A stretch of DNA of 64,000 bases from Verrucomicrobium spinosum DSM 4136 = JCM 18804 (lineage in GTDB: Bacteria > Verrucomicrobiota > Verrucomicrobiia > Verrucomicrobiales > Verrucomicrobiaceae): contig NZ_ABIZ01000001.1 in NCBI RefSeq assembly GCF_000172155.1, positions 7,597,105 through 7,661,104 of the forward strand. Direction: 5' to 3'. Made by a program: the position numbers and the translations under genes. A model generated the notes under the pieces. That model saw nothing but the letters and a program-made list of their open reading frames with translations, searched no databases and was not told the origin of the DNA. This document shows positions 8,883 to 18,413 of this stretch, piece after piece (positions within the stretch are counted from its first letter, which is position 1; each line of letters opens with the position of its first letter).

Positions 8883-11839
8883 GACGTGGCCCCCCACTGC
8901 TGGAGAAGTTTGCGCCCCTGCTCTGCCTCAGGCAGCGGGCCCAGTTTTTCATTGCGCATCATTTCCTGGAGGTGCCCGATGGCCTCTTTGCGTTTGCCCA
9001 GCTTGTCAAAGCAGTCCGCCGCTTTGAGATAGGACTTTGCCACCCAGGGCAGGTATTTTTGATAGGCGACAAAGACGCGCTGGTAGTGGGCCACCGCCTC
9101 AGGATAGCGGGACTGCCGCCGTTCAACTTCGCCAAGACAGAACATCGCCTGGGCGGTGGATTCACCCCGCCACTCTTTGGTGCCGGCAATCGTCTCAAAC
9201 AGCTTCTTTGCTTCAGGGTATTTGCCAAGCTCCATGAGGGCCATCGCCTTGCCCATCGTGCTGTCCTTCATCTTGCCTCCGGCATATTCATCGGCGGCCA
9301 GTGTGTAGAGTTCGAGTGCCTGTTTGGCATCCCCTTTTGCCAGCGCCAGATCGCCCAGCCCCGTGTAGGCGTAATCCAGCCACGCGCTCTTGAGATAGTT
9401 TTCTTTGAGATACTGGTAGAACACGGCAGCCTCAGTGAACATCTGCCTTTGCTGCAGGTACTCGCCTGCCAGGGCAATGAGCTGCGGACTGAGCTGCCCG
9501 GGTTTGAGCACCGCGATCTCTCTCATCAGTGTGTCGGCCTCTTCATTGCGCTTCAGAAGCTTGAGCAACTCAGCCCGTCCATAGCTGAGCCGGGCTCGTC
9601 CGCAGGCATTGGCCGCTACGTCAAGAGGCTCGATGACTTTCTCGAACTCGGCCACGGCATCCCACGGCGGGGGAGGGGGCGGCTCCGCAGGTGGCGCGGG
9701 CTGGTCACCTGCGGGGGGCTCTTTGCCGTCCTGCGCCACCGGGGTCGCGGCATCATGGTTGTTTGTCGTAACCTTGGGCCGGGGCCGTTTCCAGCAGAGC
9801 TGGGAGAGCTGTTGAAGCAGCATTTCCACGCTCTCATTTTTGGACTCGTTCAGGCTGCGCTTCAGCTGGGAGACAATGATCTGCTTGGCCTCATCAACTT
9901 TGCCATCCTTGCTCTTGGCCTTGCTGATCCAATAGATGCCGACGACGACATTTTGGTGATCAGGTTTCTGCTCGATGAAGTCTTCCCACATCTTTGAAAG
10001 CCGATCCGTCCTGCCTAGTTTTTGCAAGAGCTTGCTAGCCTCATTCTGTGCATAGTTGAGCACTTCGTCTGTCCAGGCAGTCTTGACGGCCTTTTCATAG
10101 GCCTCAGCAGCAGCCTCCGTTTGCAACTGGGCGGAAAGGCAGTCGCCTTTAAGGCAGAGCACCTCAGGCTCCATCATCCCACCCGGATGATCCTTCTCCC
10201 ATTTTGCCACGTCGGCCAGCACCTCATCAAAGAGGTTGGCGGCATACTTGCAAATCATGAGACGGTATTTCGCATCCTCCACATACTGGCTGCGCGGATG
10301 CGCCTTGATGAAGGCCTCGACAAGCTTCCAGCCCTCTTCAAACTTGCCCATAAACACCGGAATGATCGCCGCCCGGTACTGGGCCTCCTCGAAAGAGGCT
10401 CCTTTAGGAAACTTGGCAATATAGCGTTTGTACACCCGCAGGGCCTCCGCCAGCTCCCCCAAGCTGAAGTAGGCCGAACCCTGCATCATGTACATCTGCT
10501 CGGTAAATGTCCCATTGGGCTGATTTTCAACGAGGACGCCAAAGAGATTGGCCGCCTCCCGCAACTCCCCTGCCTGCATGGCCACCGCTCCCTGGATGTA
10601 GGCCACGGTTCCTGCATTGGCCCCCTTGGGAAAGGCTTGCAGGTACTCCTGGCACGCCTTTTGACAAGTCTTGACCTGGAGAAGATCAGCCAGCGCGACC
10701 ACGTTGCTGAACATCGCCGCCTCCACTTCCGTTTTCGCTTCCGGATACAGGGCCATGAGACGGTTGTTCACCAGCACTGACTCCCATTTCTTTTCCCGGC
10801 CGTACCAGCAACGGGCATTGCGCAACATCAAGGAGGGCATGTAGTCAGGGAGCTTCTCAAACTCGGCCAACAAGGCCTTGGCCTGGTCCAGCACCCATTG
10901 GAAATCTGCGTTCTGCCCTTGGTAAGTGAGAGCTTGGGCGGGATTCCTCTGGGCAGCACCAACGTTTGCAGCAATCCTCCGTTCCAAGAATTCAATACGG
11001 GCCTTTTGAAACGACTTCACCTGGTCCGGCGGCATCACATTCAGATACACCTTCGAAGCCTTTTCATATTGGTCTTTGTCAGCCAGGGAGTCACCCAGCT
11101 TCACAATCAGGGCGTTCAGGGCCACGACGTTCTCGACGAGATGCCTCTTGGCGATCAGCTGGTCGATCAACGTCGTGACCTGGTCTTCCTCACCGGCCTC
11201 AGCCTTCACTTCCGCCAGCTGCAAGGCACCGCTGGCCTGCACCGTGCTGTTGATACCGCCGGCTATGAGCTTTTGAAGCGCCGCCGTCATTTCGACCTTC
11301 TTCCCCGTCTCTTTGTAGCACTCGATCTGGATGGCGAGCGCTTGATCGCGAATGGACGGAAACCGCTCCAGTTCCGCGAAGAGGCCCAAAGCCTTTTCAT
11401 AGTCCTTGTTTCGAAAACAGGCCCTGGCCAGAGCAAGCCTCGCATCAAATGACTTTTCGTGGGTGGGCCAGTCCGTGAGGAACGTCTCAAAGGCTTTGAT
11501 GCTCTTTGGATAGTCAGGAAGATTGAAGGCGGCCGCCCCCAAGGTGAAGAAGACCGGGGCAAACCGTTTGCGAGGCTCCAAAATGGCCTTCTTGTCGGGA
11601 TAGGATTCAAGTGTGGAAATCGCCTGCTCGAGATGTTGAATGGCTCCACTCCAGTCCTGGCGAGAGAACGCCTGCATGCCATTGTTGAACGATAAGGTGA
11701 TCGCCTCGGCGGTGCCGGCGTCTATGCTGCCCTCCGGAGTATCTGCGGACCAGGCTATGCGGCCAAAAAAGCTCGCGTGTAAAAACACCAGGAAAGCGAC
11801 GCACAGAAACCCCTGGTTCTTTGGTTTGTACACTTGCAT
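8879..11839 (-). CDS. Large periplasmic tetratricopeptide-repeat protein
   Basis: The 986-residue protein begins with a signal peptide (GFLCVAFLVFLHASFFGRIA). It is built almost entirely of TPR-type helix pairs, for example AFNLPDYPKSIKAFETFLTD, AYFSLGELAEALRVYKRYIA and LGEVERRQSRYPEAVAHYQR. A Pro-rich linker (about residues 705-730, with a run of six prolines) separates a larger N-terminal from a smaller C-terminal repeat block. The repeats resemble the YbgF/BamD type. It is the first gene of a six-gene minus-strand run down to 4575, all overlapping or closely spaced. A docking role for the ExbBD complex or outer membrane is inference. Confidence 0.85.
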   Translation of the reverse strand: MQVYKPKNQGFLCVAFLVFLHASFFGRIAWSADTPEGSIDAGTAEAITLSFNNGMQAFSRQDWSGAIQHLEQAISTLESYPDKKAILEPRKRFAPVFFTLGAAAFNLPDYPKSIKAFETFLTDWPTHEKSFDARLALARACFRNKDYEKALGLFAELERFPSIRDQALAIQIECYKETGKKVEMTAALQKLIAGGINSTVQASGALQLAEVKAEAGEEDQVTTLIDQLIAKRHLVENVVALNALIVKLGDSLADKDQYEKASKVYLNVMPPDQVKSFQKARIEFLERRIAANVGAAQRNPAQALTYQGQNADFQWVLDQAKALLAEFEKLPDYMPSLMLRNARCWYGREKKWESVLVNNRLMALYPEAKTEVEAAMFSNVVALADLLQVKTCQKACQEYLQAFPKGANAGTVAYIQGAVAMQAGELREAANLFGVLVENQPNGTFTEQMYMMQGSAYFSLGELAEALRVYKRYIAKFPKGASFEEAQYRAAIIPVFMGKFEEGWKLVEAFIKAHPRSQYVEDAKYRLMICKYAANLFDEVLADVAKWEKDHPGGMMEPEVLCLKGDCLSAQLQTEAAAEAYEKAVKTAWTDEVLNYAQNEASKLLQKLGRTDRLSKMWEDFIEQKPDHQNVVVGIYWISKAKSKDGKVDEAKQIIVSQLKRSLNESKNESVEMLLQQLSQLCWKRPRPKVTTNNHDAATPVAQDGKEPPAGDQPAPPAEPPPPPPWDAVAEFEKVIEPLDVAANACGRARLSYGRAELLKLLKRNEEADTLMREIAVLKPGQLSPQLIALAGEYLQQRQMFTEAAVFYQYLKENYLKSAWLDYAYTGLGDLALAKGDAKQALELYTLAADEYAGGKMKDSTMGKAMALMELGKYPEAKKLFETIAGTKEWRGESTAQAMFCLGEVERRQSRYPEAVAHYQRVFVAYQKYLPWVAKSYLKAADCFDKLGKRKEAIGHLQEMMRNEKLGPLPEAEQGRKLLQQWGATS

Positions 11840-12504
11840 AATGCGGAAAGTTTTCGGATGGGAGACCGGACCGGAAAAATATGAAACGGCATCGGGTCTT
11901 ACAGAGCTCTTGTTGCTGAACAGCCGCGCTGGCAGGTCGCCTTGTAATGACGGTATGAATGCATGGAGCGCTCACTTTGGTAACAAGAAATCTGCTGTTC
12001 CGCATTTTTTGCCTATAGCTACGGGTTGCTAAAAGCGACCGGCAACTCATGCGAACAATCTCCTGCGTCCCGGGGTGCCGCCATTACTCCAGAGGTGGGA
12101 CACCCGCAACGCTCGCACCTTGCGAACCAAGTCAGCTTCGAAAGCAGGACGCTGGTAAAGAGAGGCCCGGCATTTCGTCCAAAATCCGCCGGGAGACGAC
12201 ACCCCTCGATCAACAATAGGTCGTATTGCGCCAAACCATTTGGCGTATTGCGTCTTTCTCAAAACAACATGGCTCAATCATCATCCAAGATCTCTCCTGC
12301 ATGATATCATTTTTAAAGACATTCACAGGGCAAGTTCTTGAACCATGCAGTGCGCCCTCATGCGCGGGCGTCGCAATCCTTCAATAAATGACGCAATCTG
12401 CCAAATCATATCATCTAAGTATAATCCTGTAACTTCGTTCGACTAGTGCCACCCCTTTCACGGCCACGCGCAGATCAAATTCCATTTTAACACCACCTCA
12501 AAGC
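11840..12504 (+). other. Divergent intergenic region
   Basis: This is 665 bp without a convincing gene, between the start of the minus-strand exb/TPR operon and the plus-strand DUF1549 gene, so it should hold both promoters. A 7-bp inverted repeat (CGCCAAA-CCA-TTTGGCG) at 12229-12245 could be an operator. A perfect TATAAT hexamer lies at 12420-12425, but I see no good -35 box at the usual distance. The last 200 bp are AT-richer than the flanks. Confidence 0.4.
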
Positions 12505-14685
12505 ATGAAATTATATTATATGGCGCTCAGCGTCATCTTGGCGGGAACCCTGTCCGGACATGCGAGCGACACTCGAGTCTGGACAGACACAAAGAATCGC
12601 AAACTGGAAGCCAGGTTTGTGAAGCTCGATGGAGAATCAGTGTACCTTCAGCGGGTGGACGGCATCGTGCACGCGATTCCGCTGGCCATGCTCTCCGCAT
12701 CCGACCAGCAGGAAGCCCGGACGCTGCCTCCCGCCAAGGATGCGGCAGCCCTGCTCTCTGTGCCCACCAACGCCTCCGTCTCCCAAGCAGCTGCGAAAAT
12801 CGACCAACTGGTCGCCGCTGGCATTCAGCGGGCGAATCTCAAACTGGCGGCTGAAGCCGGAAAAGACAACGGGCAGAATCAGCCGGGGAGCACTCGGACC
12901 CCATTGAAGGCGAATCCCATGACCACGGACGAACAGTTTGTCCGCCGTATCTACCTGGATGCCGCCGGTAGAATTCCAAGTTATGAGGAAACGGTGAATT
13001 TCCTCAGCAGCACTGCTCCAGACAAGCGGGCCAAACTCATTGACCAGTTGTTGGACAGCGAAGGTTACGCCAGCACGATGTTCAACTATTTTGCCGACAT
13101 GCTTCGCGTCAACGACTACTTTAACAGAGCCCTCCGGGGAACGCCGTACCGAGCGTGGTTGCGCGAGGAGATGAAAGCGAACACACCCTGGGACAAGTTG
13201 GTGTATGCAATGATGACGGCCGAAGGCAAGCTGTGGGACAATGGCGCAACGGGCTTCCTGATTCGCGATGCAGGCATGCCACTGGACAATCTTGCCAATA
13301 CCTTGTCAGCCTTTCTAGGCACGGACGTTTCCTGCGCCCAATGCCACGATCACCCTTTTGCCACATGGACCCAGCGCGAGTTCTACGAGATGGCCGCGTT
13401 CTTCGGGGCCACTACGACCATGTTGACCAAGCCGGACTATGTAAGCGGCAGTAATCCCAAAAAACGTCTCATGAAGCAGGCCGGGGAGGTCATAAAAACC
13501 CGCGGAGGTGATCCCGCGAAGTACGGCCAGCCCCTGAAAATCATCCTGGAGGCGAATCAATATGCGGTAAAAAATCGGGACTCGAACCGCATCAAACTAC
13601 CCTTTGACTACAAGTACAAGGATGGCGCCCCAGGGGAGGCCGTGTCCCCCAAATTCATCTCATGGGGCACGACTCAAAAAAACAGCATCTTGCAAAAGCC
13701 CCCGGTCAGCAGCGTCGAGACACCCCCATCGCAGCTACGCAACACTTTCGCGAACTGGATGACCGACCCTGCCAACCCACGTTTCGCCATGACCATAGCC
13801 AATCGCATGTGGAAGCGCGCGATGGGCAAGGCGCTCACGCCTTCAATCCACAATCTAGACCATCCTGAGGACTCCTACAATCCGGAACTCTTGCACCATA
13901 TCGCCAGCGAGATGGTTCGAGTTAAGTTCAACCTGAAAGACTTCCAGCGCATCATCTACAACTCGATGACCTATCAGCGTGAGGCAAGCACCACGGACGC
14001 ACCGATGGGTGAACCCTATTACTTCCAGGGCCCGGTCCTGCGTCGCATGGAAGCTGAGCAAGCCTGGGATTCTTTCATCACCTTGCTGACCGGCAATCCC
14101 GATGCGGCCCAGAACAAACTGCAAGACCTGTATGGGCGCACTATTGATATGAACTTGAACACCGTGGATGTGACGACGGTGCTTCTCAAAGTCAATGCCT
14201 ACCTCCACGCCACCCAGAAGGTGAATGCCATGACGATTGGCAAGGGCGGCCTACAAGAAGCTGGCGACAATGAAATGGCTGGCGAGGGGAAGGCCATCAG
14301 ATACAAAGGCCTGACCTTGATGCGGGCTTCCGAACTACCCCAACCAGCGCCAGCAGGGCATTTCCTCCGGGCTTTCGGCCAGTCTGACCGTCTGGTTCTG
14401 GACGACAATTCTCTGGAAGGGACTTTGCCGCAAGTGCTTCTGATGATGAATGGGGCACCCCAGGAAATGCTCACGAACAAGGATTCTCTCGTGCTGCGCG
14501 CCATCGCAAAAGCCGCCAGCCCTACGGACAAGGTGGAGACGCTCTTTCTGAGTGTACTCAACCGACGCCCAACCTTGCGGGAAAAAGAGATGGCAAAAAG
14601 ATTGTTGTCTGACGGTCCGGAGTCCGCATACGCCAACATGATCTGGGGCCTGGTCAACACCAGGGAGTTCTACTTCATCCAATAG
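12505..14685 (+). CDS. DUF1549/DUF1553 protein with N-terminal SHD1 domain
   Basis: The 726-residue protein has a signal peptide (MALSVILAGTLSGHA). An SHD1 (SLA1 homology 1)-like domain follows at about residues 25-70 (VWTDTKNRKLEARFVKLDGE). Then comes the DUF1549 region (TTDEQFVRRIYLDAAGRIPS, MFNYFADMLRVND), a heme-type CxxCH motif in CAQCHDHPFATWTQREFYEM, and a C-terminal DUF1553 region (FAMTIANRMWKRAMGKALTP). Unlike the second locus at 22.5 kb, it lacks the N-terminal cytochrome PSCyt1 domain and has SHD1 instead. It is followed 87 bp later by a DUF1501 gene, the usual partner. Such pairs are very numerous in Planctomycetes and Verrucomicrobia; the substrate is unknown. Confidence 0.88.
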   Translation: MKLYYMALSVILAGTLSGHASDTRVWTDTKNRKLEARFVKLDGESVYLQRVDGIVHAIPLAMLSASDQQEARTLPPAKDAAALLSVPTNASVSQAAAKIDQLVAAGIQRANLKLAAEAGKDNGQNQPGSTRTPLKANPMTTDEQFVRRIYLDAAGRIPSYEETVNFLSSTAPDKRAKLIDQLLDSEGYASTMFNYFADMLRVNDYFNRALRGTPYRAWLREEMKANTPWDKLVYAMMTAEGKLWDNGATGFLIRDAGMPLDNLANTLSAFLGTDVSCAQCHDHPFATWTQREFYEMAAFFGATTTMLTKPDYVSGSNPKKRLMKQAGEVIKTRGGDPAKYGQPLKIILEANQYAVKNRDSNRIKLPFDYKYKDGAPGEAVSPKFISWGTTQKNSILQKPPVSSVETPPSQLRNTFANWMTDPANPRFAMTIANRMWKRAMGKALTPSIHNLDHPEDSYNPELLHHIASEMVRVKFNLKDFQRIIYNSMTYQREASTTDAPMGEPYYFQGPVLRRMEAEQAWDSFITLLTGNPDAAQNKLQDLYGRTIDMNLNTVDVTTVLLKVNAYLHATQKVNAMTIGKGGLQEAGDNEMAGEGKAIRYKGLTLMRASELPQPAPAGHFLRAFGQSDRLVLDDNSLEGTLPQVLLMMNGAPQEMLTNKDSLVLRAIAKAASPTDKVETLFLSVLNRRPTLREKEMAKRLLSDGPESAYANMIWGLVNTREFYFIQ

Positions 14686-14772
14686 GTGCAGAACCCGACC
14701 GTTCGAGCAACCAACACCGGCTCGCCCGGTGCCCCTTCTCTCAAATAGAAACCTCCTCTTTTTTTCATTCCG

Positions 14773-16050
14773 ATGAGAAACCCATTCCTGAATCTCGACT
14801 CGCCCACACGACGCGCCTTCATTGAGCGGGCGGCCAAATCTGCGCTCGGCGTCAGCATGATTTCCGCTTTTGACACGCCTTCATTTGGAGCTGCTGCCCC
14901 GGCACCTGCAGGCAAAGGTGGCAAGGCCAAATCTGTGATTTGCCTCTTCCTAACGGGAGGCATGAGCCACATCGACACCTTTGACCCAAAAACTGGCGCC
15001 ACCAAAGGGTTCAAAGATCCCATCCGCACCAAGGCCTCAGGCATTCAGCTTGGTGGTTATATGACCGGCATCGCCGAACAAGCAGAAAAGATCACCATTA
15101 TCCGCTCCATGACGTCGAAGACGGGTGCGCATGTGCCTGGTCGATATCTCATGCACACCGGGTATGACCAGCGCGGCACCATCGTGCACCCCACCTTGGG
15201 TCCATGGGCTCAACACTTCAAAGGGAGATCTCATGAAAGTCTGCCTTCAAGCGTCGCCATTGGACTTGCCACCACCAATGCCGGCTTCTTCCCCCCAGCC
15301 TACGCTCCGCTTCCCATCCCCGACGTCAGCACGGGTCTCCAGAACTCCCGGGCAGCGGCTTCTGCTGACGTTGTCAAGAAGCGACTTGAGATCATGGACA
15401 CCTTTGACGCCGGTTTTCGCGAGAAATTCCGCACCACGGAGGTTCAAGCCTACACCCAGTTTTATGACGAGACCATGAAGCTGCTCTCCAGCAAGGATCT
15501 TGAGGCGTTCGATGTCTCAAAGGAGAGCGCGGCCACTCAGGAACTGTACGGAACAGGCGTTGGCAGGAGCTGTCTGCTGGCGCGCCGCCTGGTGCAAAAC
15601 GGGGTCAGGTTCGTGGAAGTCAACATTGGCGGTTGGGACCAGCACGCAGATGTGGACGAAGGCATGGAGGGGGTCGGGAAAGCCATGGACCGGGCCGTCG
15701 CGGCACTCTTGTCGGATCTTCACAAGACCGGGTTGCTTGAATCGACAATGGTGGTCATCACCACCGAGTTCGGCCGCACCCCAGACATCAATGAGAGCGA
15801 GGGGCGGGACCACTACCCAAAGGTGTTTTCCACCATGCTTGCCGGTGGAGGCGTCAAGGGAGGTTATGTCTATGGCTCATCCGACAAAGACGGTCGTGAA
15901 GTCGCCGAGAAAGCTGTCACACCGCAGGACTTCCTGGCTACCATTGGTGCCGGGATGGGACTTCCGGTCCATGAAAGGGCCTTCTCGCCAAGCGGACGTC
16001 CCTTCACCGTAGGTGACAAGGGCACCGTCGTAAGTGACGTCTTTGTCTGA
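14773..16050 (+). CDS. DUF1501 secreted protein (sulfatase-like fold)
   Basis: This 425-residue protein begins with a Tat-like leader (PTRRAFIERAAKSALGVSMI). The DUF1501 marks are visible: SVICLFLTGGMSHIDTFDPK, a metal-site-like VNIGGWDQHADV, and STMVVITTEFGRTPDINESE with GRDHYP. The family belongs to the alkaline-phosphatase/sulfatase superfamily and is nearly always paired with a DUF1549/DUF1553 gene, as here. Tat export of a folded metal enzyme is plausible from the twin arginine. Confidence 0.9.
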   Translation: MRNPFLNLDSPTRRAFIERAAKSALGVSMISAFDTPSFGAAAPAPAGKGGKAKSVICLFLTGGMSHIDTFDPKTGATKGFKDPIRTKASGIQLGGYMTGIAEQAEKITIIRSMTSKTGAHVPGRYLMHTGYDQRGTIVHPTLGPWAQHFKGRSHESLPSSVAIGLATTNAGFFPPAYAPLPIPDVSTGLQNSRAAASADVVKKRLEIMDTFDAGFREKFRTTEVQAYTQFYDETMKLLSSKDLEAFDVSKESAATQELYGTGVGRSCLLARRLVQNGVRFVEVNIGGWDQHADVDEGMEGVGKAMDRAVAALLSDLHKTGLLESTMVVITTEFGRTPDINESEGRDHYPKVFSTMLAGGGVKGGYVYGSSDKDGREVAEKAVTPQDFLATIGAGMGLPVHERAFSPSGRPFTVGDKGTVVSDVFV

Positions 16051-16228
16051 GAGTCATCACGTTGACTCACCTTGGGGCATCCAGTCGATGGGCCAGATGC
16101 TCCAAGACTCGCTCCATTGATGACGTTACCCGGCAACATACCCTTCCTCCTTCTGCCCCTGCCCTGCTTGAGGACGGAGTTTTATATGAGCGAGCACCCA
16201 ATGGGAACGCCATACGCACCCTTGTCCT

Positions 16229-16493
16229 TCAATACATCACCGCTGATCCAGTGTGGGGATTGAGGACAAGGGTGCGGAAGTTTGCGGGCAGAAACTTGTT
16301 GGTGCGTTCCTCATCTGCTGCCAGCGCCAGGGTTATACACCATTGGCCGGCGCTGGCTCGCGGCAAGGTTGTGCCGCCTTCAGGCTTGAAGGCGAACAAC
16401 GGTGGAGTTGGGTCCACAGCATCCACGGACGCAGTCGGATATCAAGGTGAAGGCATCCCGGCTGACAGGGCGATGCTGAAAATCAGCTTTCAT
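16229..16493 (-). pseudogene. Remnant of Verru_Chthon cassette protein D (pseudopilin)
   Basis: An ATG at 16493, overlapping the end of the protein C frame, gives MKADFQHRPVSRDAFTLI, the start of a type IV pilin-like leader. The reading then breaks. In another frame the DNA encodes a tail running from YPTASVDAVDPTPPLFAFKP through QWCITLALAADEERT to FLPANFRTLVLNPHTGSAVM. This fits the C-terminal end of the cassette protein D family as I remember it. The hydrophobic pilin helix and most of the middle are missing, so I read this as a pseudogene with a large internal deletion plus a frameshift. The match is from memory, not a search. Confidence 0.6.
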
Positions 16494-17599
16494 GTTTGGA
16501 CTCGAGTTTTGCTGCGGGAATTTGCACCGCGGTGGAGAAGATTCGGAAGCCCAGCTTTCGCTCAACAAGCGCTCCCACAAGCTTTTTCACATCCTCTTCA
16601 TAGTCGGCAGCATTGGCAAAGAGTGTCTTGTTCACCAGATCTTGCAGTTTCCCGGCCAACGCATCCCACGCTGGTTCGTTGAGATTTGACCAGTCCTTCT
16701 CATCCAGAGCAATCAAAGTCAGCCTCAGAACCGGGGGCAGTTGATGCCTGCTTTTCTCGACAAGGACTGTAGTGTCGGGCCACTGGTGCCGGCGAGTATC
16801 ATAGATGTACTTTGGCGCAGGGCTGGAGTCCGCTCCTGTGTCTGCGGATTGCAGTGGCCACACCGGCTGGACAATGACTGCCAGAATGTTCTCGGCCAGC
16901 GGTTGAGAACTCTCCGCGAGGTCGGCCCGAAACCACTGGTAAAGCTCAGTCTGGCTGGTCTGCGCCTCGATCCAAGGCAGCTTGGCTGACTGAGGTGTGC
17001 CTCCCTTAGGGGTGACCATCTGGTAGAGGGAGAGTTTTTCTGTCGGCTCACGAAACTCCTTGAGACGAAACCGCTTGCGCTCGGGATGCGCCACTGTCTC
17101 CGAGAAATGGCGGACGCTGCGGCAAGTCGCTCTCATAGCTCACGTACCACCCCCACGCGTTGAGCAGGTTCTTCAGGCCATCAGGATTCCCAAGGGAAGA
17201 CGGAAGACCTCCGGCCTCAAGGTTCTCTCCTAGTGGAGCCTGGAAGAATACTGCATGCCCGCAGGCGGGCACGTCGGCCCCCAGTAAAACAGGCGCAGGC
17301 CCGCTCACAAAGTGCAACTCAGACTGACGCAGGTAGCGCGTGGGGCTGTTCTTTGCGTCGAGTTTATAACCCCAGTAGGAATTGAGCGTGGCCTGTGAGA
17401 GTCTCGCGGAGATGGCTTCGAACACTGCCCTCGCTTCCCTGAACTCCTCCGTGCGCGCATGAGCGCGGGCCCATGTTGTCTGTGTGTCTGACAACACTCG
17501 GGTCAGCAGGAGCAGGAGCACCGTAAGCACGGCGACAGAAACCAGCAGTTCAATGAGGGTAAACGCCTCGAACTTTCGACGGGAATGGGAAGCAGTCAC
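16483..17599 (-). pseudogene. Verru_Chthon cassette protein C (pseudopilin), frameshifted
   Basis: The first frame starts at 17599 with a prepilin leader, FEAFTLIELLVSVAVLTVLL, and continues through SQATLNSYWGYKL, LHFVSGPAPVLLGAD and NAWGWYVSYESDLPQRPPFL. The family continues with a segment like ETVAHPERKRFRLKEFREPT, which here lies in a second frame that runs to 16483. The break is near 17105, at the bases for PPF. Dropping one base there gives one protein of about 372 residues, near the family length. Either this is a real mutation or a sequencing error. It sits 28 bp after protein B. Confidence 0.8.
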
Positions 17600-17627
17600 G
17601 GCAGATGATGTTCACTCTCCATTTCAG

Positions 17628-18137
17628 TTATTTGGACGCGACAACGGCGGCCGTGGGAGTCCTGTCGGTCTGGGCAACCAACGTTTGGGTGCGGACGTGC
17701 CTCGCGGGATTCGCGAAGGCGCTTTCCTTATCCGCACTCGTCGTCAGCTTGATCTCCACTGACTTCAGGCTCTTGCATTCAGGCGCACCAGGTAGGGGGG
17801 GGGCATTTTCCACCTTTACCCGGGCAGTGAAAATCGCCGAGGAGTCACCACTTTTCACCCGGGTGCCCTGCCCATCAAAGTAGAAATCAGTGCCCGACTT
17901 GTCCGCCTGCTGTTTCACCACTTCCTCCCAGTTCCGCATACGATAGTCCGCAGAGATAGACTGAACGATGCGTGCGGATGCCGTGGTGTTGGCAGCATCC
18001 CGCAGCGTATCCAGCGACACGGGGATCAGGGCTACGAGTGTCATGAGGACCGTGGCAGCGATCCCCACGGCAATGGATGTCTCCACAAGAGAGAATCCAC
18101 CAGAGCGTGCGTTTGAGTTGCGGAGAAGTGGGTTCAT
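17628..18137 (-). CDS. Verru_Chthon cassette protein B (pseudopilin)
   Basis: The 169-residue protein has a type IV prepilin-like leader and helix (SGGFSLVETSIAVGIAATVL). The Glu at position +5 is the residue normally needed for pilin assembly and peptidase processing. The globular part (SADYRMRNWEEVVKQQADKS, FYFDGQGTRVKSGD) matches the small B protein of the Verru_Chthon cassette as I know it. It is the only intact pseudopilin of the B-C-D run. A prepilin peptidase and secretion ATPase are not in the window. Confidence 0.8.
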   Translation of the reverse strand: MNPLLRNSNARSGGFSLVETSIAVGIAATVLMTLVALIPVSLDTLRDAANTTASARIVQSISADYRMRNWEEVVKQQADKSGTDFYFDGQGTRVKSGDSSAIFTARVKVENAPPLPGAPECKSLKSVEIKLTTSADKESAFANPARHVRTQTLVAQTDRTPTAAVVASK

Positions 18138-18413
18138 AGTGGACAGGATTGGGGGCGGGTTAAGGCAGGTGGCAGGCAGTTCCTGCCGTCTTGGTCACAT
18201 CGCGCCTTCTCAAACTGGAAGCTCGCCACGGCACCTTCATATCGATCTCTTGTTGATTTGACTGTGACGGGCGAAGACGTCTTTGGATGGGTGAGGCAAC
18301 TCGTGTCGACCGCAACATTCACCGAAGACCTTTTTGAGCTGTACATGGGAGAGCGCACCTGTGGGGACCACCGGCGAACTGCATCCATAAGCATGCAATT
18401 TTCCGTCACACGG
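18138..18413. other. Intergenic gap, no gene seen
   Basis: The 276 bp between the pseudopilin B start and the end of the kinase gene contain only a short reading frame (18134-18409, minus) without recognisable motifs. The 3' end of the adjacent kinase appears shortened, so this stretch may contain its eroded tail, but I could not recognise it. Confidence 0.3.

Noticed and set aside
16062-16682. 206-residue plus-strand frame downstream of DUF1501
   Set aside because: Opposite strand carries the Verru_Chthon D and C remnants, which explain the open frame.
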